A DNA stretch of 64,000 bases from Batillaria attramentaria (taxonomy: Eukaryota > Mollusca > Gastropoda > Batillariidae): assembly GCA_018292915.2 (NCBI GenBank), contig JACVVK020000453.1:55001-119000 (forward strand), in the 5' to 3' direction. Positions 10,623-21,924 of this stretch are shown piece by piece. Position 1 is the stretch's first letter. Every line of letters starts with the position of its first letter. Below the pieces are notes generated by a model. That model was given only the letters and a program-made list of their open reading frames with translations, was not told where the DNA came from and searched no databases. Made by a program: the position numbers and the translations under genes.

Positions 10623-11567
10623 CTGTGCCAGACACGTCCCGTTGCCGTTGTCCGGAAACATCAGTCTGAGCGCTTGCCGTTTGAGTTCTATCAGACATCC
10701 GTTACAATGTTCACAACACACCCCGCCCTGCAGCTGCATGCGGCCCTCACCCCACGACGAAAGCGACGACGTCGGGGGCGGGGACAACACCTCGCGCTCC
10801 ACAACCACCTGACCGGAAGCGCTGGCGCTGGCGCTGACCGTGCGTCTGATGGGAAGGGAGTCACGTGAGGCCGGCGACAAGGGCCGCTTAGATCCAGACA
10901 AGGGCAAGGGAGGCGACGCGCACCTGCCCACCACTGCAGCGTCCGGAGTTGCCGGCCGTCCGAACACGAACGACAACTCTCCACCACCGTCGCTATCACC
11001 CCCACCACCACCACTACCACCACCGGACCCTCCTCCGCGTCTGACGGACCCGCTCACGTGACTCGTCAGCGGCGACATCGTCCCACGAATCGGGTAATCC
11101 TGAGCGACGCAAGACGACGACGACTGAGACTGTGGCTGTGCTGAGGTGGCGGCGGTTGTGGCGGACGAAGCGGGGGAGTTGGCAAAAGAGGCACTTGTTG
11201 CATGGCGATAGCGGTCCACTCGGCTTTCACCCACACCACTGTCCGGTACTCCGTTCACTGTGGGTGTCACGGGCGCGGTCGCTCCGTGTTGCGACCGCTG
11301 CTGCTGCTGATGGTGGTACTGTTGCTGTTGCTGATATTGGAGATAGTATTGCTGTTGTTGTTGTTGTTGCTGCTGCAGCCGATCGTGGTCCTGTATCGTC
11401 ACATACTGCTGTTTACATGTCACGTGACCCTCTCTGCCGCCCCCATCGTGGGGCGGGGGGTAGGGGGAGCGAGAAGGGAGGTCCCCTGGGTGGGGGGAGG
11501 ACGGAGGAGGGGTGGAGGCTGGGGGCGGGCACAGTCCTGTAGCGTAAGGGGTGACGGGCGCCCGCTC
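10623..11567 (-). CDS. Host gene exon 3 (low-complexity protein, Cys-rich segment at its end); partial gene
   Basis: Minus-strand internal exon of 945 bp (315 codons). The acceptor is TTTTTGTCACAG|GAGCGG at 11568/11567 and the donor is GCACAG|GTAAAT at 10623/10622; both borders are phase 0. It encodes a Pro/Ser-rich start, a poly-Gln/Tyr/His stretch (exon residues about 65-90), Ser/Ala- and Gly-rich stretches, SGSKRPLSPASRDSLPIRRT, and a final conserved-looking block VCCEHCNGCLIELKRQALRL. The CxxCxxC pattern followed by an amphipathic helix is the only part that looks like a folded domain. A distant tie to the coiled-coil p140Cap/SRCIN1-KIAA1217 (AIP3) group, or to the insect coiled-coil protein known as AGAP005037, is a guess from memory. 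The ATG at 11576 is inside the intron and is not a start. Confidence 0.8.
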
Positions 11568-11602
11568 CTGTGACAAAAAAGAAACAAAAATATGACTGTC
11601 AT

Positions 11603-11899
11603 CATGTCGTCAAGAAGGGGAGCCAAGGACAGTCGAGCAGTACAGCGCTGGACTCTCAACTCTCGGGTCGTGAATTCGATTCCCGACTGTGGCCAGATAT
11701 CTGTGCTCGTCTTTTCTCGTTGCCCCGTCGAGCAGTACAGCGTTGGACTCTCAACTCTCGGGTCGTGAATTCGATTCCCGACTGTGGCCAAATATCTGTG
11801 CTCGTCTTTTCTCGTTGCCCTGTCTTTGATATCACCCATATAATGGTGGAAAAAGACGTTGAACCCTAAAACACCAACCCAACCCCCATGTCATCAAGA
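11603..11899 (+). mobile_element. SINE S1 with duplicated head, inside the 958-bp intron, 13-bp TSD
   Basis: The copy starts GGGGAGCCAAGGACAGTCGA. The head and first body segment (GTCGAGCAGTACAGCG to TTTTCTCGTTGCCC) occur twice in tandem with a period of about 93 bp, followed by a single tail GACGTTGAACCC. Flanks are CATGTCGTCAAGA at 11603-11615 and CATGTCATCAAGA at 11887-11899. It lies antisense to the host transcript, about 36 bp upstream of the exon 3 acceptor. Confidence 0.88.
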
Positions 11900-12525
11900 C
11901 TACTAGTCCCGAATCTCACGTCTCATGCTACAGGGGCTGCTAATAGGGCAGTGTATGGGAAGAGTTAAGTCTCCTTAGAATGATTAGCAATGACGTCATT
12001 TTATAGTCGTACCATGGAGACAGAAACTTTTATAAGTATGTCTCTGCTTTAGCTTTGAAGATGGCGTATGCGTGTTGCACAAGAAGGTGGTGAGGGCTGG
12101 AGAAACACGGAACCAAACAAGCAAGCATATGCAACCAGTCGACCAACTACGCATGAAACTTCCATCAAATACACCACCTTTACATATCTACCCCTTTATG
12201 CAGCGCCTCCACAATTTATCTCTTAAGAGCTCGGCTTGTTAAAAAGAACAGGCCACTGCACAGCAGTAGGAGCCAGCCACTATAACGCAACGGCGTCGGT
12301 CTTCAAGGCCGATGAAGATTACGCAACGGTGGTTTGAAGTGGCTCCTCGTGATCTGAAGATTTCAGGTAAAATTGCGATTTTGGTCTTTTAAGAGATAAC
12401 TTTGCCTGCATTCTGACAGCTAGATTCAATGGTACGGCATTCACCGCCAGCTTTGTCCTATTGTCAAGATCACATCTTGCGATGTACACGGTCAAAGGAA
12501 CAAAGAATCAAGCCAACCAACCAAC

Positions 12526-12741
12526 CTGTCTGTTAGCAGGATGCCCGTGATACCGCTCCTCACTGCCTACCCCCGGCGTCCTCGTGGACCCTTGGTGACT
12601 GTGCTCGGTCCGGTGTTGTTGCGGCTGGTGCTGGTGATGGTAGGGTGGCTGCTGCTGCTGCTGGTGAGGGGCGGGTGCAGAGCGCAGGTACTGCGGGATG
12701 GCAGTGCGCGGTGCGCGCGTTCGCTCCATTCCCTGCTTCAT
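12526..12741 (-). CDS. Host gene exon 2 (Gln/His/Pro-rich)
   Basis: Minus-strand exon of 216 bp (72 codons), phase 0 at both borders. The acceptor is CTGCGTGTTTCAG|ATGAAG at 12742/12741 and the donor is AACAGACAG|GTTGGT at 12526/12525. It encodes MKQGMERTRAPRTAIPQYL, a QQQQQPPYHHQHQPQQH stretch, and ends ERYHGHPANRQ. Its first codon is ATG, but the strong acceptor and the upstream coding exon argue that it is internal. An alternative start here for a shorter isoform is possible. Confidence 0.78.
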
Positions 12742-13328
12742 CTGAAACACGCAGGAAGGTCAAGACACCGTTACACGAGTATGACTTTATAGCATTATTA
12801 TTTTTAAATTTATTTATTTTTCCAAAATGGTTCTTGAGGGATCCTCTTTCTGATTCCCCTCCCCCCTCCTACAAAAAAAAGGAAGAAAAGGACTTAAGCG
12901 GTAATTTAACTTTTAACTTAAAGGTCTTGCAGGGGAATCACGAAAAAAGAAATAAATAAAGGAAGCAGGTCACGCAGCCGGCCGTTGAACCTGTTCCAGA
13001 GAGGGCCTCGCTCTCGTCGACCCCTAGTTGCGCACGGGACAATGTAGCTGACCTATTCACTTGGTAGGGGTCGTACCAAGAAAGTCACATAGAAACATAT
13101 TCCCCGGCCCATTATAGAAGACTGGAAGCTCAGAAAAGCTTGAAAAAGAATGACACCTCAAACCACCATGAAGACCAGAACAAATAAAATGACGTATGTG
13201 GTGGGCAAAGAACTAGAAGAACGGGGAATACCCGTGCGCGGTACATTGTGTGTCAAACGAAGCATTTATTAAACATGTCCTAAGTACGTCAGTCTTGTCA
13301 AACTGCTCAAACCGTTTCTCTGCATTAC

Positions 13329-13388
13329 CTCCAATGCATCGAAATCAGTAAATCTGTTTAAATCAAACGATGCATAACCCTGCTTCGC
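13329..13388 (-). CDS. Candidate 60-bp cassette exon sharing a duplicated acceptor with exon 2
   Basis: On the minus strand, GCCTGTTTCAG|GCGAAGCAGGG at 13389/13388 closely copies the exon 2 acceptor (GCGTGTTTCAG|ATGAAGCAGGG). The similarity extends about 45 bp into the intron (GGTGTCxTGAC block). The following 20 codons (AKQGYASFDLN, then RFTDFDALE) are open and end at TTGGAG|GTAATG at 13329/13328, phase 0 on both sides. Insertion would therefore keep the host frame. There is no direct evidence that it is used; it could be a decayed duplicate. Confidence 0.4.
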
Positions 13389-13784
13389 CTGAAACAGGCA
13401 GGAGCGTCACGACACCGCTACATGGGGATGGCTACAGGGGATGGGTCACAGGACTCGTTCACACGACAATCGCTACATTTAATGATGTACATAACACCAG
13501 TTGACCTCATTCACAAAGCATGACGTTCAAACTTCTTTAACGACCCAGCCTGCGTACATGCAGACACATTACTTTCACCCCCACTTTATGGGTCCTCTTC
13601 AGTACTTCCGGGTGCCTGTTTTATGAGTGAGGCAGTGGAAGATAGGGCAGGGACCCCAAGGCCTAAGGCCCAGATACATGTAGGCTGTTATATCGGGGTT
13701 AACGTAGTCAGGTGTTCATTGGGTACTGTCCGGCCGGCCGGTGCGATTTCTGTCTGTCTGTCTCTCGCTCTCTGTGTGTGATAC

Positions 13785-13789
<5 letters not shown>

Positions 13790-13857
<68 letters not shown>
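13790..13857. repeat. (GA)n microsatellite
   Basis: About 33 GA repeats, preceded by TGTCTGTCTG and CTCTCGCTCTCTGTGTG. Confidence 0.95.
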
Positions 13858-13858
<1 letters not shown>

Positions 13859-14633
13859 AGTTACAAACACACACTGAGTACACTGAGAGTGAGAGTATGA
13901 GAAAAGTACAAAGACAGTACCATGATCCCATTTTAACGGTTTGCAAGTGACCCCATCTCCGCCCACAATGAACGCTAGGGTTTGATCCTGGAAGGCGGGG
14001 GAGGAAGCTTGGTAGCGAAAGAGTATGTGAGAATCTCTCTCAGAACCACTGGCCACTCGCCAGTCACTGCTTTAAGAGTCGTCACGGTACACGTATCGTG
14101 TGCATAAATGACAAGAACCGACAGAAAAACAGGTCTACTTTGTGTTCAATGCCCATACGTCAGTGTCACCGACAGGGTAATTTGACATGGCCTTGCGCAG
14201 GTTGACGCGCCGTCAGCGTTGCGGTTCAGGCGATGAATAACAAATGAAGCATTAAGCTGTTGCGGCAATTAAACGTCAGGTGTCACTGTCGACACCAAAT
14301 CGTACGAGCCTTCCTTTCGCTTAAAGCGATGTCTACATTCATACAGGCCGCACAAGGCTATATTAAGCACACGGGGCTATTTCACAGATGATTTAGCTTA
14401 TCATAATATTAGTTATCAAGATTTACGAAATCGAGACAATCCATACTGCGCAAGAAGCCAATAAAGGTATCATCTGGGGCAGTGCAGCTGTGTATTCGCT
14501 GAAACACACGTAGCATCTGTGTGCATCTGCGCTAAGGTAAGACTGTTTTAAAGAGTCGTGCGTGTGCGTGCACACTGCTGCCACATGTTATCATGGTATA
14601 TGAGTTGTTAGAAAGGCACGATTGATTGGTTGG
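13858..14633. other. Non-coding intron sequence, nothing recognised
   Basis: Unique-looking sequence without simple repeats. No exon with splice borders was identified. Confidence 0.45.
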
Positions 14634-14796
14634 TCGGTTGTTTTAGGGTTTAACGTCCTTTTCCAACACATAAGGGTGATATCGAAGACGGGACAACGCG
14701 GCGAAAAACAAAAACAAACAAAAACAGAACGAATATCTCGCTTCAAGGCGGGGCTCGAGAACCAGTCTAACATTCTACCATTCGGTCAGAACGGCA
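14634..14796 (-). mobile_element. SINE S1, diverged copy
   Basis: Tail (GGGTTTAACGTCC on the plus strand) and body (GATATCGAAGACGGGACAAC) are clear. The head is degraded, with an A-rich insertion at about 14701-14725. A 6-bp GGCACG on each side (14615-14620 and 14793-14798) could be a short TSD. Confidence 0.75.
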
Positions 14797-15771
14797 CGGG
14801 GGGTACATTGCAAAATCCCAGACAACTACAGCATTATCTGTTCGGTCATTTTTACACGAAATGGAGGGGTGACGAAGGGTTACCACCTCACCACCTAAAC
14901 ACATTTCTATCGTCATTCAGTAAAAAGTGCATGAGCGCGACAGCTTTGACAAACGCTTAGGCGCTTTTTACCAAACGACGACAGCTTTGATCCTGTACGT
15001 CTTTGCGATCTTTGCGGTCAGAACAGATCCTTATCCTAACAACTTATAAAAGAGCCCCCCACTCGACGAACAGTTACAATCTTCACACATGACAATATTT
15101 GCCTGGCATTGTGCTCCACACCTCAGCTGACCACCAACGTTAAGCCGGTTGACACTAGTGTGCTTTCTCTAGCGCCTGACGAGCTTGGGCGTTCTGCGTT
15201 TAAGAAGTTGTTCTTTGGCGGATAAAGCGCCGACTGGTCTGGTACTTAGGATGCCCGTTCGGTGGGTGGCTAACTTGTGTTTTTCACAACGCATATATAA
15301 AGGGCCAGAATGGTCGCGACTGGTCAGCGCTATCATTGAATGTACTCACGCAACAAGCCGCCTGACCCATAATCTGACATCAGTCTAACCAACATTAACT
15401 TCTAGCAGCCAAGTGTCTGCAACGTGCACTGTCTGTATGTTTATGGGCAAAAGAGCCAATTGTAAGTCCGAACACAGCATACTGAAGTTTTAAAAGCTCC
15501 GTTGCTAACATTTTTAAGCTGAAGGATCGTTCTTAGCTGTTTTTGGGGTGTCTAGCAGCACAGCACTAAGACACAGACACAAATACATGCACGCACAGGC
15601 TTGCGTTCAGCTGACTGAAGCCAAAAGGCAGTAGCCGGTGGCAGTGTCGCCGACAACAATCGACAAACACGGCGGACGTCGTATTACAGACGGTTGAGTT
15701 TTCCTCGTTTGCACGGCCATCAAACACCAAGTGTGTTGTATTCGGCACCCTACTAATCTCTAAGATAGGTT
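14797..15771. other. Non-coding intron sequence, nothing recognised
   Basis: No element, repeat or exon that I can defend. Confidence 0.45.
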
Positions 15772-15952
15772 ATTTCGGGTGGGTGGGGTGGGTGGGTGTT
15801 TGGGGGTTTAACGTCCTTTTCCCACCACATACGGGTAATATCAAAGGCGGGGCAACGATGAAAAAGCCAGCACAAATATTTGGCCCCAGCCAGGATTCGA
15901 ACTCACGACCCGAGCATCGCAAGTCCAACGCTCTACCATTCGGTATTTCGGG
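15772..15952 (-). mobile_element. SINE S1, 5'-truncated in the A-box region, 9-bp TSD
   Basis: Copy at 15781-15943 with intact tail, body and B box. The first bases of the head (GGAGCCGGG) are missing. It is flanked by TATTTCGGG at 15772-15780 and 15944-15952. TSDs around a truncated copy show that truncation happened at insertion. Confidence 0.88.
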
Positions 15953-16429
15953 CGGACACTGTTCTAAAACAGAATCCTCCCTGTACCGGCAAAGCCTTGT
16001 AATGGTAGTTAAGGATTGTTTAAGTTTTCCCCTCATGTGAATGCTAACAAGAGACTTGTTAGTTGTTGTCGGCAACTCTTTCCGTCTTTGTCGGCACCGT
16101 TTCTGTCGGCGAAGCCTGTGTGACCTTACAAGGCTTCACAAGGGATAAGTCCAAGCTCCAGTCATTGATATTTCTGTCGCCTAGTTCTTGAAGCCCACAC
16201 GCTTGAGATGATTCCGTCAACTGAACTGATCGCCGCCCGGGTCAAAGCGCCGGCTAGCGCGGTACATTCCAATTCTATTTGAATCAATACTTATCAAAAA
16301 CTCATTGCTTTTTTCGTTGTAGCGGTATGATGGCGGCTAATGCTCCTGGACCTTCCTCAGCGCTATTGGGAGAAAAGCTCAACTCTGCATATTGGAAAAG
16401 ACACACTGCTAGAGTTTGGGGAGGGGTGT

Positions 16430-16432
<3 letters not shown>
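15953..16432. other. Non-coding intron sequence, nothing recognised
   Basis: No feature recognised. Confidence 0.4.

Positions 16433-16510
<78 letters not shown>
16433..16510. repeat. (GT)39 microsatellite
   Basis: A pure GT run, followed by CGCGCAG. Confidence 0.97.
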
Positions 16511-16516
<6 letters not shown>

Positions 16517-16732
16517 GTAAGGTGACAAGTAAGTGCAAATTCAATGTAGGAAGAAGAGGTGGTGCATATATTATTTTCTAACTTGATTGTGCTGATATGA
16601 TGTAGCCGAAGACAAATTCAAGATAAAAAAGCAACATAGTTTTCACTTTAAAAAGTTAATTGTACAAAACGCCGGAATAACAAGTAAGACACAACCCGTA
16701 GTTATAGTAAACGTAGTTAATACGAGGAAAAA

Positions 16733-16912
16733 TCCCCCCCCCCCCCCCAAAAAAAAAAAAAAAAGAAAAAAAAAAGAAAAGAAAAAAAAGAAGCAAAAAC
16801 AAAACCAAAAACAAACAACAAACAACAACAACAAACACACACACACACACACACACAAAAAAAACACACAAAAACCAAAAACAAAAAAACAACAACAAAA
16901 CAAAACCAAAAA
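16733..16912. repeat. Poly(C)/poly(A) and A-rich simple sequence with (CA)n
   Basis: C-run at 16733-16748, A-run at 16749-16764, then A-rich AAAAC/AAC repeats and (CA)n at about 16834-16857. The apparent Phe/Cys-rich minus-strand frames are artefacts of this composition. Confidence 0.9.
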
Positions 16913-17540
16913 TCTTTCACAACAGGCACTGAGTACTGACGAAGAGACACCAGCATGTGGCTGAAGGAACCCTCTCTGCTCTCAATCCAACCTTGAAATC
17001 AGATCGCGGGCATTGAGTCATTCTCAGTCCGCGGGGACTCCAACTGCAGGGCACCTCAATCTGAAAATCAGCTGCCAGCCTACACTTCCTGTGCCCGACC
17101 CCAGCGGCCTTCCAGCCGCACCCCCGGGGGGGCCACTGATTGTCATACGTGTTACGGACCCGCGCCTGATAAGCGGACAGCCAAGGCGCTGGGCAATCTG
17201 TCTGGTTAGCGCGGTGACAGAGTTTGAATGACGTGAACACTTTGGAATAAAGCTGTTGAATTAAACGGGATGTTGATGCTGCACACGGAGAAGTCTCGGA
17301 AGGCTGATGCACGAGTTATTTCACAACACGCTTAATTATTGTCGCTGTCTGTCTGTCCGAGCGAAAGAGAAAGACTGGCTGTGCGAGTGAGTGACTGAAA
17401 TGTTCATTCAAGGATAATGGCGCTCACGAAGTCTCGGTGTAATTTCAGTCTAATGTACGTGAAATAGATACATAATCATCCCAAAATATGTTGACAGAAG
17501 TCAATCAAAACAAACTCATACAGTGAGAAAGTCGGTTATC
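16913..17540. other. Non-coding intron sequence, nothing recognised
   Basis: Unique-looking, moderately GC-rich to 17200. No exon with splice borders was recognised. Confidence 0.4.
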
Positions 17541-17615
<75 letters not shown>

Positions 17616-17630
17616 GGTGTGTGTGTGTGT

Positions 17631-17678
<48 letters not shown>
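17541..17678. repeat. Compound (GT)n-(GA)n microsatellite
   Basis: GT at 17541-17631 with one GGGGG interruption near 17613, followed by GA at about 17633-17678. Confidence 0.97.
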
Positions 17679-17679
<1 letters not shown>

Positions 17680-17723
17680 CTGTGCCAAGTACTTGGTCAC
17701 TACGGCCGTGTCAAAGACAGAAA

Positions 17724-17852
17724 CACTTTAGGAGAGGGTCGGTGAGTGTTTGGGAGTTTAACGTCCTTTTCCACCAGGTAAGGATGATATCAAAAACGGG
17801 GCAACGATGAAAAGGCAAGCACAAATATTCGTCCCCATCCGGCACTTTAGGA
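17724..17852 (-). mobile_element. SINE S1, strongly 5'-truncated, 10-bp TSD
   Basis: Only tail and body (17734-17842) remain and the tRNA-like head is absent. Flanks CACTTTAGGA lie at 17724-17733 and 17843-17852, so the truncated form was the inserted one. Confidence 0.88.
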
Positions 17853-18535
17853 AGGCAAGAGGAGGAGGAACTTGCAACATTTAACAACACAACCTTGCCA
17901 TAATTCAAACTTATGGAGTGAGGCGGGGATGGAGGGCGAGCAGGAGTTGAGGGAGGGACAGGAATGGGGCTTGGGAGGGGTTGGGGAGGGGGACTGGGCC
18001 TTGGGAAGAGGGGGTGGGGTGGGGGTGGGGAAGGGTGGGGGGGGGGTCGGTCAGGGAACACTGAGAAGCCCTCCAGGGAATCAGCTGCTCGAGCCGTTCG
18101 CTCCAAACTGGAATCCGTACAGATTCTATAACCATCCTGTTAGTGGTACCAACGGGTTCCGGACCCGGAATCTCTCAATCTCTCCAAGATCGATCTGGCT
18201 TTAGCGCTCCTTGGGGGAGAAAGGCACCGGGGGAAGCGGCTGTGCGCCGAACACCCGTTCCCCGGCCCTACCACCATTAGCCCATAAAGCGCGGGGGGCA
18301 CGTGCACCAGCCCCGGGACGACCACGCCCTTCCCATTGTCCCTCTCCGCCATCAGACACCGCAGAAAACAAGAAGTGGCCGTTGTGGCTCAAGAATGCTG
18401 CTGGGTTTGACTTGGATTCGTTCTGTATCACGACACCTTATTGCCAGCTCGCACCCACTCCTCCACTGACGATACGCGAAGTCGTGTCATGCTGTGATTC
18501 CAGAGCTGTTCAGTCCACCAGAAACTTCGTCTGAA
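17853..18535. other. Non-coding; G-rich block at 17930-18050
   Basis: The block is purine-rich with many GGGG runs, grading into poly(G) at about 18037. No gene was recognised. Confidence 0.45.
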
Positions 18536-18941
18536 GTAATAATAATATAATAATGAGTATTGTACAGGCGCTTTACCCAATTTCATGAATCGGCTCAAAG
18601 CGCCGCGAACTGAACCCAACACGCACGCTCACGTGAATCATACACATTCTCTCACACTCTGGACATCAGCACATTACAATCACGTGGTGCGAAGGGTCAG
18701 CTCAGCTATTTAAGTTTCGGAATGTAAGACTGCATTAATTTTGTTTTTCAAATTTTTTGGGCTGAACATTTCCAAAGCAGAGGGGGAGGAAGCCGGAGTA
18801 CCCGGAGAGAACCCCCGACGATCGGCCTGAATGATCGGTGTCACATACGAGAAGGAAAAATTCTTTGCCCCGAGTGGGACTCGAAGCCCTGACCTCTCCC
18901 ACTGGTGACAAGTCTCTTAACCACTAGACCACCGACCGCCC
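18536..18941 (-). mobile_element. Deu-domain SINE (DeuSINE), near full length
   Basis: On the minus strand it has a tRNA-like head (GGGCGGTCGGTGGTCTAGTG, B box GCTTCGAGTCCC), a central region containing TCTCCGGGTACTCCGGCTTC followed by CTCCC (the Deu core), and a 3' part (AGCCGATTCATGAAATTGGG, then AAAGCGCCTGTACAATACTC) ending in ATTATTATT-type repeats. The second copy at 54932-55330 aligns over its whole length. The tail resembles that of the CR1/L2-like fragment at 724-1185, the probable source of the mobilising machinery. No clear TSD was seen. Confidence 0.85.
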
Positions 18942-19370
18942 GAAGTGTTGGTCCTCTCTGTTTTCACGTACGGGTCTCTGGGATAGCCGAGCTGATATTT
19001 GATTTTCAATGCGTTGATCATGTTCGATGTTTGTTCGGACCAAAAACACTTGCGTGTGACGTCTGCCTTGCGTACTGCCATTTCACAGAATGCATCAGTA
19101 TGGCACAGAATGACGTCACGTCTCTGCTACCGAAGTCCCATTCCACACCCCATGCATCGTACAACCAACGGCAGATGACACCTTCAACAATGGGGTCCGA
19201 AACAGGCAGAAAAATCTTGGTCACCGAATGTGGTCTGTTTCTGAACACTACCTATCAGCTATCGAAACTTCTGTGAAGAGTTCGGAATACAGGTCTTATG
19301 CTTGTTTACAAAAAACTTACAAACATTGACCTGGTTGTCCTGGGTGGCTTGTAACGTGTTTTCTTCTCCT

Positions 19371-19567
19371 CAAACCAAACAGGGGGAGCCGGGGTGGCCG
19401 AATGGTAGAGCTCTGGACTTCTAATGCTCAGGTCGTGAGTTCGTATCCCGGCTGGGGTCAAATATGTGTGCTGGCTTTTCAAACGTTGCCCCGTCTTTGA
19501 TATCACCCGTACGTGGTGGAAAAGGACGTTAAACCCCCAAACACCCACCCCCACCCAAACCAAACAG
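19371..19567 (+). mobile_element. SINE S1, full length, 12-bp TSD
   Basis: Copy at 19383-19555 with intact A and B boxes and tail GGACGTTAAACCCCCAAAC. Perfect flanks CAAACCAAACAG lie at 19371-19382 and 19556-19567. It is one of the best-preserved copies in the window. Confidence 0.95.
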
Positions 19568-19936
19568 TGATGGCGGTCCATTAATCACTGTCGGTGCAGG
19601 TGTACTGACGGTAACAGTACCCACGGAGCCAATTCTTCACATCCTAGACGCTTCATGAAATATTCAGCCCTCTCACACCCACGGGCTCTACCCTTGAGGA
19701 ATCAGGAACACTATTCTCGGCGCTGTTCCCTCCAATCAACCACGAAACTAAAGGAACACTATAAAATACTAGCACGACAGCTGCACTGGTCGGTTGTGTT
19801 CGTGCGCCGATAAAATCCAGAAATGGTTGCCTACAGGCGGTTTATATAAAACAATTTGCGAATACGTCTTGTACAAGTTGCAGTGGCTGTATAAATACAG
19901 TGCATGTAACGTTGTGTGCACGTATACATAGCGTCT

Positions 19937-19988
19937 GGAACATGCGACTTCCCAGTCTATCAGGAACATGCGACTTCCCAGTCTATCA
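19937..19988. repeat. Perfect 26-bp tandem duplication
   Basis: The unit starting GGAACATGCGACTTCCCAGT occurs at 19937-19962 and 19963-19988 with no mismatch, so it is probably recent. Confidence 0.95.
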
Positions 19989-20114
19989 ATGAGCCAAGCC
20001 AGATCAGCTATTCCGAACACGACAATACAGGCCTTAGCACGGCGGTAAACTTTAGTTTCAGGAAATCTAGGTTTGGAAAAATGAATACCCCCCCCCCAAC
20101 CCCTGCCCCCCTCA

Positions 20115-20190
20115 CCCCAAGAGTGAGTGAGTGAGTTTTTAGGGCTTAACGCCGCGCAAGCACCAAAGACTATTTCGCAGCTGTGTCTGC
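20115..20190 (+). repeat. Dispersed repeat family B, copy 1
   Basis: After GAGTGAGTGAGT, the block AGGGCTTAACGCCGCGCAAG through CTATTTCGCAGCT matches 58998-59043 with few differences. It is a fragment of an interspersed element whose ends I could not define. Confidence 0.65.
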
Positions 20191-20889
20191 ACTACGTGAA
20201 AAAACACAAAAATGTAACGTTGGACAGCTGATGCAAACTGGTCTACGGGGCAGTATAAACCTAGGACACCCCCTCCCCCAAGGACACGACTGCAAGACTG
20301 TGTGTGACACGTCTTAGCAGACACTTAACTTCAGTTTAAAGCAAACGAGTTTTGAAAGCCGGAATTAAAGAAGTGCCCACCACCACCCCCTCACATTTCG
20401 CCACCAAAGCTCTTTGTTTGTACTAACAACTTCAATCGGATGAGAAAAAAAAAAATCCTACGCATCCGGCCTTTCTAAGCAGTGGAGTAGGTTATCTGCT
20501 GGTGGCGGAAACTACAGCCTCGCCCACGGACCTCGTTCCGACGTTGAACATCAATCTCACGCTTAAACGAACCTCGTTAAGAATCCGACTTCCTGCCAGA
20601 AGAGTAACAAAGAAGGGCGACAACAAATTTAAGGAAGACAAACGGACAAGCGAGTTTTCAATAGCCCCCATGACAAATGCGCCGCTAACAAGCCTTTTCA
20701 CACGCACAAACACAATCACGGCCAAGCCAAGCGAGGAAGCCACATGACGGGGCAGAGGGAGAGAGAGACAACTTTCACGGGTTCTGCCAAAGACCTTTAA
20801 GCCATCGCGGCATACAAATGACTTTCATTTGTGTCCCTTTGTCTCCTCTGTCACTTCTCCTGGCCCCGTATCAACCGGCTTTAGCACTG
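20191..20889. other. Non-coding intron sequence, nothing recognised
   Basis: An 81-codon open frame on the plus strand at 20502-20747, with an 83-codon frame opposite it, has no recognisable features. Confidence 0.4.
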
Positions 20890-21094
20890 TCTCAGTCACA
20901 GTTTGGGTGGTTGGTTGGGGATTACGTTAACGCCCTTTTCCACCATGTAAAGATCACATAAAAGACGGGGCAAGAAAGAAAAAGACAGCACAAACGTTTG
21001 CCCCCCCAGCTGGGATTCGAACTCACGACCGGAGCACTGAAAGTCCAACGCCATCAGTTTGGTTACCCCCCCTCCCCCCTCGGTCTCAGTCACA
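20890..21094 (-). mobile_element. SINE S1 with 11-bp TSD
   Basis: Copy at 20901-21083 with a diverged tail and intact B box. Flanks TCTCAGTCACA lie at 20890-20900 and 21084-21094. Confidence 0.9.
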
Positions 21095-21407
21095 AGGGTT
21101 GACAGTCTTTTCCGACAGTGATACGTTCCGAATGTGAATGCTTTCGGTCGTACGCCTGACAACAGACTGCAATGAAAGACTATGAGTAGAAATCCTTCAC
21201 TTCGCATTATCTGTCACGTAATCAAAGGCCTTTTCAAGATCTTGACTTTCCAATCCAGTAATGCTACGAAAGAATACCCCAAAGACCGGAGGGTATTTTC
21301 AGAACTGTCAGGACTTTCAGACCTAAGGAGAACACGATACGTCCTTGGGGGGAACCGATCTTGTCAGTATCTGTCGTCCAAGGGTCTCAGTCTTTGACTT
21401 TTTGTGG

Positions 21408-21565
21408 TTTAAACAGGTTTATTGCAATACAATTTAGTAAACAAACAGTTACTGAGCATGAACAAGCACCGCTTATAACAAGTGCATGTTAACGGTATTG
21501 CAATGGCAGTAATTATAATAAATTAAATCTACGAGAGAGAGAGAGGGGTCTAAGTGTACTAAAAA
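21408..21565 (-). mobile_element. LINE 3' UTR fragment (TTTAAACC family, type b)
   Basis: On the minus strand it ends GCAATAAACCTGTTTAAACC. Upstream it matches 23522-23724 (CTCTCTCTCTC, TTTAAT, TAATTACT, GCCATTGCAAT, ATAAGCGGTGC). It is the non-coding 3' end only. Confidence 0.75.
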
Positions 21566-21641
21566 AACAACAACAAAACCAGAAAGAATCCGCTGGGCAG
21601 CGCTAGGCTCTGTCAAGGAAGTAACATGTAACTAAAAACCA

Positions 21642-21676
21642 TTTTTTTTTTTTTTTTTTTTGGGGGGGGGGGGGGG
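21642..21676. repeat. Poly(T)-poly(G) run
   Basis: About 19 T followed directly by about 15 G. The junction may be sensitive to assembly error. Confidence 0.9.
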
Positions 21677-21924
21677 CGTTAGTTCATATTATCCAGAGCA
21701 GCTACCAATACTGGCTGAAGCAGGACCACAAGCACACGCAACATAAGGTAATAACAGTATCAGAAATTTACCTATTAATCTTTATAGTTCAGTGTTCCCG
21801 ATTACGCACGGGTGTGCGTATTTGTACGCACAAAACTCTTCACTTGGCGCACAAATCTGAGAACAGCGCGTCACGGGGGTCGCACGCTTTTGGTCTCGCC
21901 GTGACAAACAGTATTTTTCCAACA

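Noticed and set aside
11568..11576. ATG at 11576 as the start of the exon 3 protein
   Set aside because: It lies in the intron just upstream of a strong acceptor (TTTTTGTCACAG), and exon 2 joins in phase at 11567.
12270..12347. AGGAGCCA...TGGCTCCT inverted repeat
   Set aside because: Only 8-9 bp pair well and no second copy or TSD was seen, so it is likely chance.
16340..16525. Open frames of Cys-Val, His-Thr, Arg-Glu or Ser-Leu repeats across the window
   Set aside because: They are translations of (GT)n, (CA)n, (GA)n and (CT)n microsatellites and have no flanking coding signal.
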